Shown here: positions 6,672-9,469 of the stretch, piece by piece
How the letters are laid out: each line of letters starts with the position of its first letter
Numbering within the stretch: position 1 is the stretch's first letter
Source of the DNA: Oscillospiraceae bacterium
Lineage (GTDB): Bacteria > Bacillota > Clostridia > Oscillospirales > Ruminococcaceae
Length of the DNA: 9,469 nucleotides
Assembly: GCA_017848155.1 (NCBI GenBank)
Contig: JAGAKC010000003.1
Location: 1-9,469 of the forward strand
Direction of reading: 5' to 3'
Made by a program: the position numbers and the translations under genes
Notes under the pieces: model-generated
The model's input: the letters and a program-made list of their open reading frames with translations, nothing else
What the model was told of the DNA's origin: nothing
The model's database searches: none

Positions 6672-6722
6672 CATCATGAAAAAATGCATTTCGGATGCAG
6701 AACTGCAAAGGAGAAACAGGAC

Positions 6723-9469
6723 ATGAAAACGAGCGTTTTCAAACGGATAGCAGCTGCGGTGACGGCGGCTGTCCTGACAGCGAGCGCCCTGCCGCTTGAT
6801 ACAGCTGCGGAGTACGTTTCGTATACATTGGAGCAGACAGAGGACATCACAGAGGTCAACGGCGCTGTCACCTCTGGGGATTACAGTTATAATCTGCTTC
6901 GCGATGGAACTATTGAAATTACAGATTATACAGGCTCTGCGCCTGAGCTTGTTATTCCTTCGGAGATGGATGGATATACTGTTACGTCTATTGGTGATGA
7001 TGCTTTTCGCAATTGTGATAATTTAACGGTTGTTACATTACCAGAAAGTATAACATATATTGGGGGAAATGCATTTTCGTATTGTGATAACTTAATCAGC
7101 ATTACAATACCAGATGGTGTAACAGTTATTGGAAATCATGCTTTTGATGAGTGTATTAGGTTGAAAAGTATATCGTTGCCAAATGGTATAAAAACAATTG
7201 GAGTATATACATTTTCTGGCTGTGACAGTTTGACTAGTGTAACGATACCTGATAGTGTAACGCTTATATGGAAATATGCATTTGAGTATTGTGAAGGATT
7301 AACCAATATAACCCTTCCAAATAGTATAAAAACTATAGGAACAGGTGCTTTTTACAATTGTAGTAATTTAACAAGCATAACTATACAGGATAGTGTTTCG
7401 ACAATTGAAGACTATGCCTTCTATAATTGTAATGTTTTGTTTGATGTATATTATACAGGTACTGAAGCTGAGTGGTTAAATATAGACATTACTTCAGATG
7501 GTAATGAAGTACTTGAAGCAGCTTCCATACACTATAACGATAATCTTGCAGAATTTAAATATGAGGTTTTATCTGATGGCACTATCCAGATTATAGATTA
7601 CACTGGTTCTGCAGTAATTCTTGAGATTCCTTCTGAGATAGAGGGATATAGGGTTACTGCTATCAGGAATAGTGCATTTTACAATTGTGATAACACAACT
7701 GACATAATAGTATCAGACGGTGTGACAACTATTGATGATTATGCCTTTGTGGATTGTGATAATCTAAAATGTATTACAATATCAGATAGTGTAACAGAAA
7801 TTGGAGAAGGTGCGTTTTGGGATTGTTCCAGCTTAACAGCTGTATACTATACAGGCACAAAGGAAGAGTGGGCAAAAATTAATATTGACAGTGGCAATAC
7901 ATATCTTACATCCGCCACCATCCACTACAATTATGTAGACGGCGGCACAAGCACAGACGACAACACTGCTGACGAGCAAAACGATATTTCAACTGGTCTG
8001 GAGATAAAGGAAGAGGATAGACCGGACCATCAGCTTGCCAAAGCGGAATACACCTGCGGTAACGTGAAAAAAGACCTGCTGAAGGAGCATTACAAGATAA
8101 CCTTTGGAGATACCTCGCTGGTTGATCTGACAAAGGAATTCACCATCACCTGCACAACAAAGGGCGATGCGGATAAGATAAGCATCTATGCGCTGTACTG
8201 TGGAAGCAAGTGCATAGGCAGTTCTAATAATGGTGTGTTCACCATGAAGGGAAGCCAGCTTGCGGCAGGCAAGGATTATTACATATCTGTCTTTGCCAAG
8301 GATGGTGTATATACCAAGACGCCGCTTATGTTAGAGGTAGGCGAAAGTGCTTTTTCCAAACCATCCGAAATAACTCTCGGTGGGTCTGATGGCTTCGAAC
8401 TTGCCATAAACAATGAGATATTGGGCAATATGACTCTGGCGTGTGATGTTTTGAAATTACCTGTACAGTTGGTAGTTACTCCTGACAACAAGGTGCGCCT
8501 GGGCTTGAACCTGAAAAAGGATGCGCTGGAAAAAGACAGCTCATTCCTGGATTTCAAAAAGAAGTTTGAAAAAGCCAAAAAAACTATAAAAAGCGGATTG
8601 ACATCCGATCCTGATTTTACCGAGGTCAAAAAATGGCTTGACACCCCTGGAAAAAAGGGAAATCTTATCTCTAAAGATAAGAGTTGTAATATAACAGCTG
8701 CAGGCTACGGTGAAGCTGCCATCGGCGAAAACGGTCTTACATCAATTAGCTTTGTTGTTATCGGCTCTGTCGAGTACAGCAACGGTATCACCAAGACCTT
8801 TATGGCAGGTCCTGTGCCAATAACCGTCAGCATAGACTTAACAGCAGGTGCAACGATCAATGCCCAGCTTGGCTATAATTTTGAAAAGCAGGAAGCATTC
8901 GGCGATGCTGATCTGGGTCTTAAGGTAGCGATAGAACCGTTTGTAGGCGTGGGATTAGGTAATTTTATCGGCGTAGGTGTTACAGGCAAGGGCGAGTTAT
9001 CAGTTGATATAGTCCTTGTGTCCACATCCGAACCGTCAGGCGTTGAGGCGGTCGATCTTACAGCGGGATTAGGCATAAAGGCATACTTGGGTCCGTTTGA
9101 GTACAAGCACACTATCGCAGAGAAAACATGGAACCTCTACTCCCGTGGCAGCACCACATCATTGGCGCAGACAGGGGAGCTGACAGTTGCGCCGCTGTAC
9201 GACAGCAGCTCGTACAAGGAGCTTTCATTGCGTGAGTACAAGTCCGAGGTGGTAGGCACGACAGCAGCTGCAAACGCAGAGCCTGCGGCACTTATCGAGG
9301 ACGCATACCTCGCAGCCTCACCGAAGCTTGCGGCAGTGGGAGATGATATAGTGATGCTGTACCTTGACTCCGACATGGAGAGGGGCACAGCAGACCAGAC
9401 CGTGCTGAAATACATGGTGTACAGCGGCGGTGCGTGGAGCGAGCCGAAGCAGCTGGACAGCAATGATAC
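6723..9469 (+). CDS. Large secreted BspA-type leucine-rich-repeat protein, 3'-truncated
   Basis: The frame is open from ATG 6723 (ribosome binding site AAAGGAGA, 8-nt spacing) to the window end: 915 complete codons and no stop. Residues 1-29 form a Sec signal peptide (MKTSVFKR, Ala/Val-rich core, likely cleavage after ASA 20-22 or TAA 27-29). Residues 54-403 hold ten BspA-type (LRR_5) repeats of the form AFxxCxxLxxIxIPxxVxxI, placed in two related modules. Residues 404-440 are an acidic, Thr-rich linker, and about 445-540 look Ig/FN3-like. Residues 545-815 are beta-rich with a Gly/Val-rich stretch (VGVGLGNFIGVGV) I cannot assign. Near the end, LKYMVYSGGAWSEPK suggests the start of a propeller-like or repeat domain. 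BspA-type repeats occur in surface proteins that bind host or microbial partners; a cell-surface or secreted binding role is inferred. Any anchor or dockerin would lie beyond the window. Confidence 0.9.
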   Translation, partial: MKTSVFKRIAAAVTAAVLTASALPLDTAAEYVSYTLEQTEDITEVNGAVTSGDYSYNLLRDGTIEITDYTGSAPELVIPSEMDGYTVTSIGDDAFRNCDNLTVVTLPESITYIGGNAFSYCDNLISITIPDGVTVIGNHAFDECIRLKSISLPNGIKTIGVYTFSGCDSLTSVTIPDSVTLIWKYAFEYCEGLTNITLPNSIKTIGTGAFYNCSNLTSITIQDSVSTIEDYAFYNCNVLFDVYYTGTEAEWLNIDITSDGNEVLEAASIHYNDNLAEFKYEVLSDGTIQIIDYTGSAVILEIPSEIEGYRVTAIRNSAFYNCDNTTDIIVSDGVTTIDDYAFVDCDNLKCITISDSVTEIGEGAFWDCSSLTAVYYTGTKEEWAKINIDSGNTYLTSATIHYNYVDGGTSTDDNTADEQNDISTGLEIKEEDRPDHQLAKAEYTCGNVKKDLLKEHYKITFGDTSLVDLTKEFTITCTTKGDADKISIYALYCGSKCIGSSNNGVFTMKGSQLAAGKDYYISVFAKDGVYTKTPLMLEVGESAFSKPSEITLGGSDGFELAINNEILGNMTLACDVLKLPVQLVVTPDNKVRLGLNLKKDALEKDSSFLDFKKKFEKAKKTIKSGLTSDPDFTEVKKWLDTPGKKGNLISKDKSCNITAAGYGEAAIGENGLTSISFVVIGSVEYSNGITKTFMAGPVPITVSIDLTAGATINAQLGYNFEKQEAFGDADLGLKVAIEPFVGVGLGNFIGVGVTGKGELSVDIVLVSTSEPSGVEAVDLTAGLGIKAYLGPFEYKHTIAEKTWNLYSRGSTTSLAQTGELTVAPLYDSSSYKELSLREYKSEVVGTTAAANAEPAALIEDAYLAASPKLAAVGDDIVMLYLDSDMERGTADQTVLKYMVYSGGAWSEPKQLDSND
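6882..7538 (+). repeat. LRR module 1 (residues 54-272 of the surface protein)
   Basis: The module opens with a cap, DGTIEITDYTGSA, then IPSEMDGY and VTSIGDDAF. Seven repeat units follow. Their AF (once TF) anchors fall at residues 94, 117, 140, 163, 186, 209 and 232, exactly 23 residues (69 bp) apart. It closes with VYYTGTEAEW and ASIHYN. The Cys at the third position after AF is kept in every unit. The DNA is AT-rich: the row 7321-7380 has 15 G/C in 60. Confidence 0.88.
7554..7931 (+). repeat. LRR module 2 (residues 278-403 of the surface protein)
   Basis: A shorter copy of module 1. It has the same cap (DGTIQIIDYTGSA, IPSEIEGY, VTAI), three units with AF anchors at 318, 341 and 364 (again 23 residues apart), and the same closing element (VYYTGTKEEW, ATIHYN). 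Cap to cap, Asp61 in module 1 corresponds to Asp285 here, an offset of 224 residues. The similarity of both caps and closers points to internal duplication followed by loss or gain of repeat units. Confidence 0.85.

Noticed and set aside
6676..6726. A 16-codon ORF beginning MKKCISDAEL that overlaps the LRR gene start as ATGA, like a leader peptide.
   Set aside because: Its ATG lies at or just before the predicted transcription start and has no ribosome binding site.
6796..7026. A 76-codon ORF in another frame inside the LRR gene.
   Set aside because: It overlaps the signal peptide and first LRR repeats, whose frame is clearly coding; it has no ribosome binding site and shows no domain.
8279..9463. 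Several minus-strand ORFs (8279-8644, 8873-9112, 9137-9463).
   Set aside because: They are antisense to the open LRR protein frame, have low-complexity Ser/Pro/Thr composition, and show no start signals.

Overview
The window looks like chromosome of an anaerobic gut or rumen Firmicute of the Ruminococcus/Oscillospiraceae type. This is inferred from gene content rather than a marker gene: a clostripain-family peptidase, a 7-TM histidine kinase paired with a receiver-SARP regulator, an S41 peptidase lipoprotein, a BspA-type leucine-rich-repeat surface protein, and a decayed PD-(D/E)XK nuclease of the DUF1703 type. Shine-Dalgarno sites are strong and several starts are non-ATG (GTG, TTG). All genes read on the + strand. 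No RNA gene, CRISPR array or insertion sequence was seen.

Left part (1-1238): the 3' portion of a C11 (clostripain) cysteine peptidase, cut by the window edge just upstream of its catalytic Cys. Two overlapping, mutually exclusive hairpins sit on its stop codon.

Central part (1317-5690): a same-strand cluster of a 64-residue small protein of unknown function, a 7-TM LytS-type histidine kinase, a response regulator with a SARP-like winged helix, and a large S41-family peptidase lipoprotein. A strong intrinsic terminator at 5654-5690 closes the cluster. The kinase and regulator are 6 nt apart and must work as a pair. The peptidase is a plausible output or partner, though a weak terminator-like hairpin lies between it and the regulator. 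The theme is sensing something at the membrane next to extracytoplasmic proteolysis.

Right part (5742-9469): an ECF sigma factor with its own promoter and a TTG start. A decayed nuclease fragment follows it where an anti-sigma gene might be expected. Next comes a good sigma-A promoter with an 8-bp inverted repeat upstream, driving a large secreted protein that is still open at the window end (at least 915 residues). That protein has a signal peptide, ten leucine-rich repeats with a strict 23-residue period split over two related modules, and at least 500 residues of beta-rich sequence I could not assign. The repeat segment is much more AT-rich than the rest of the same gene, which suggests a mosaic origin.
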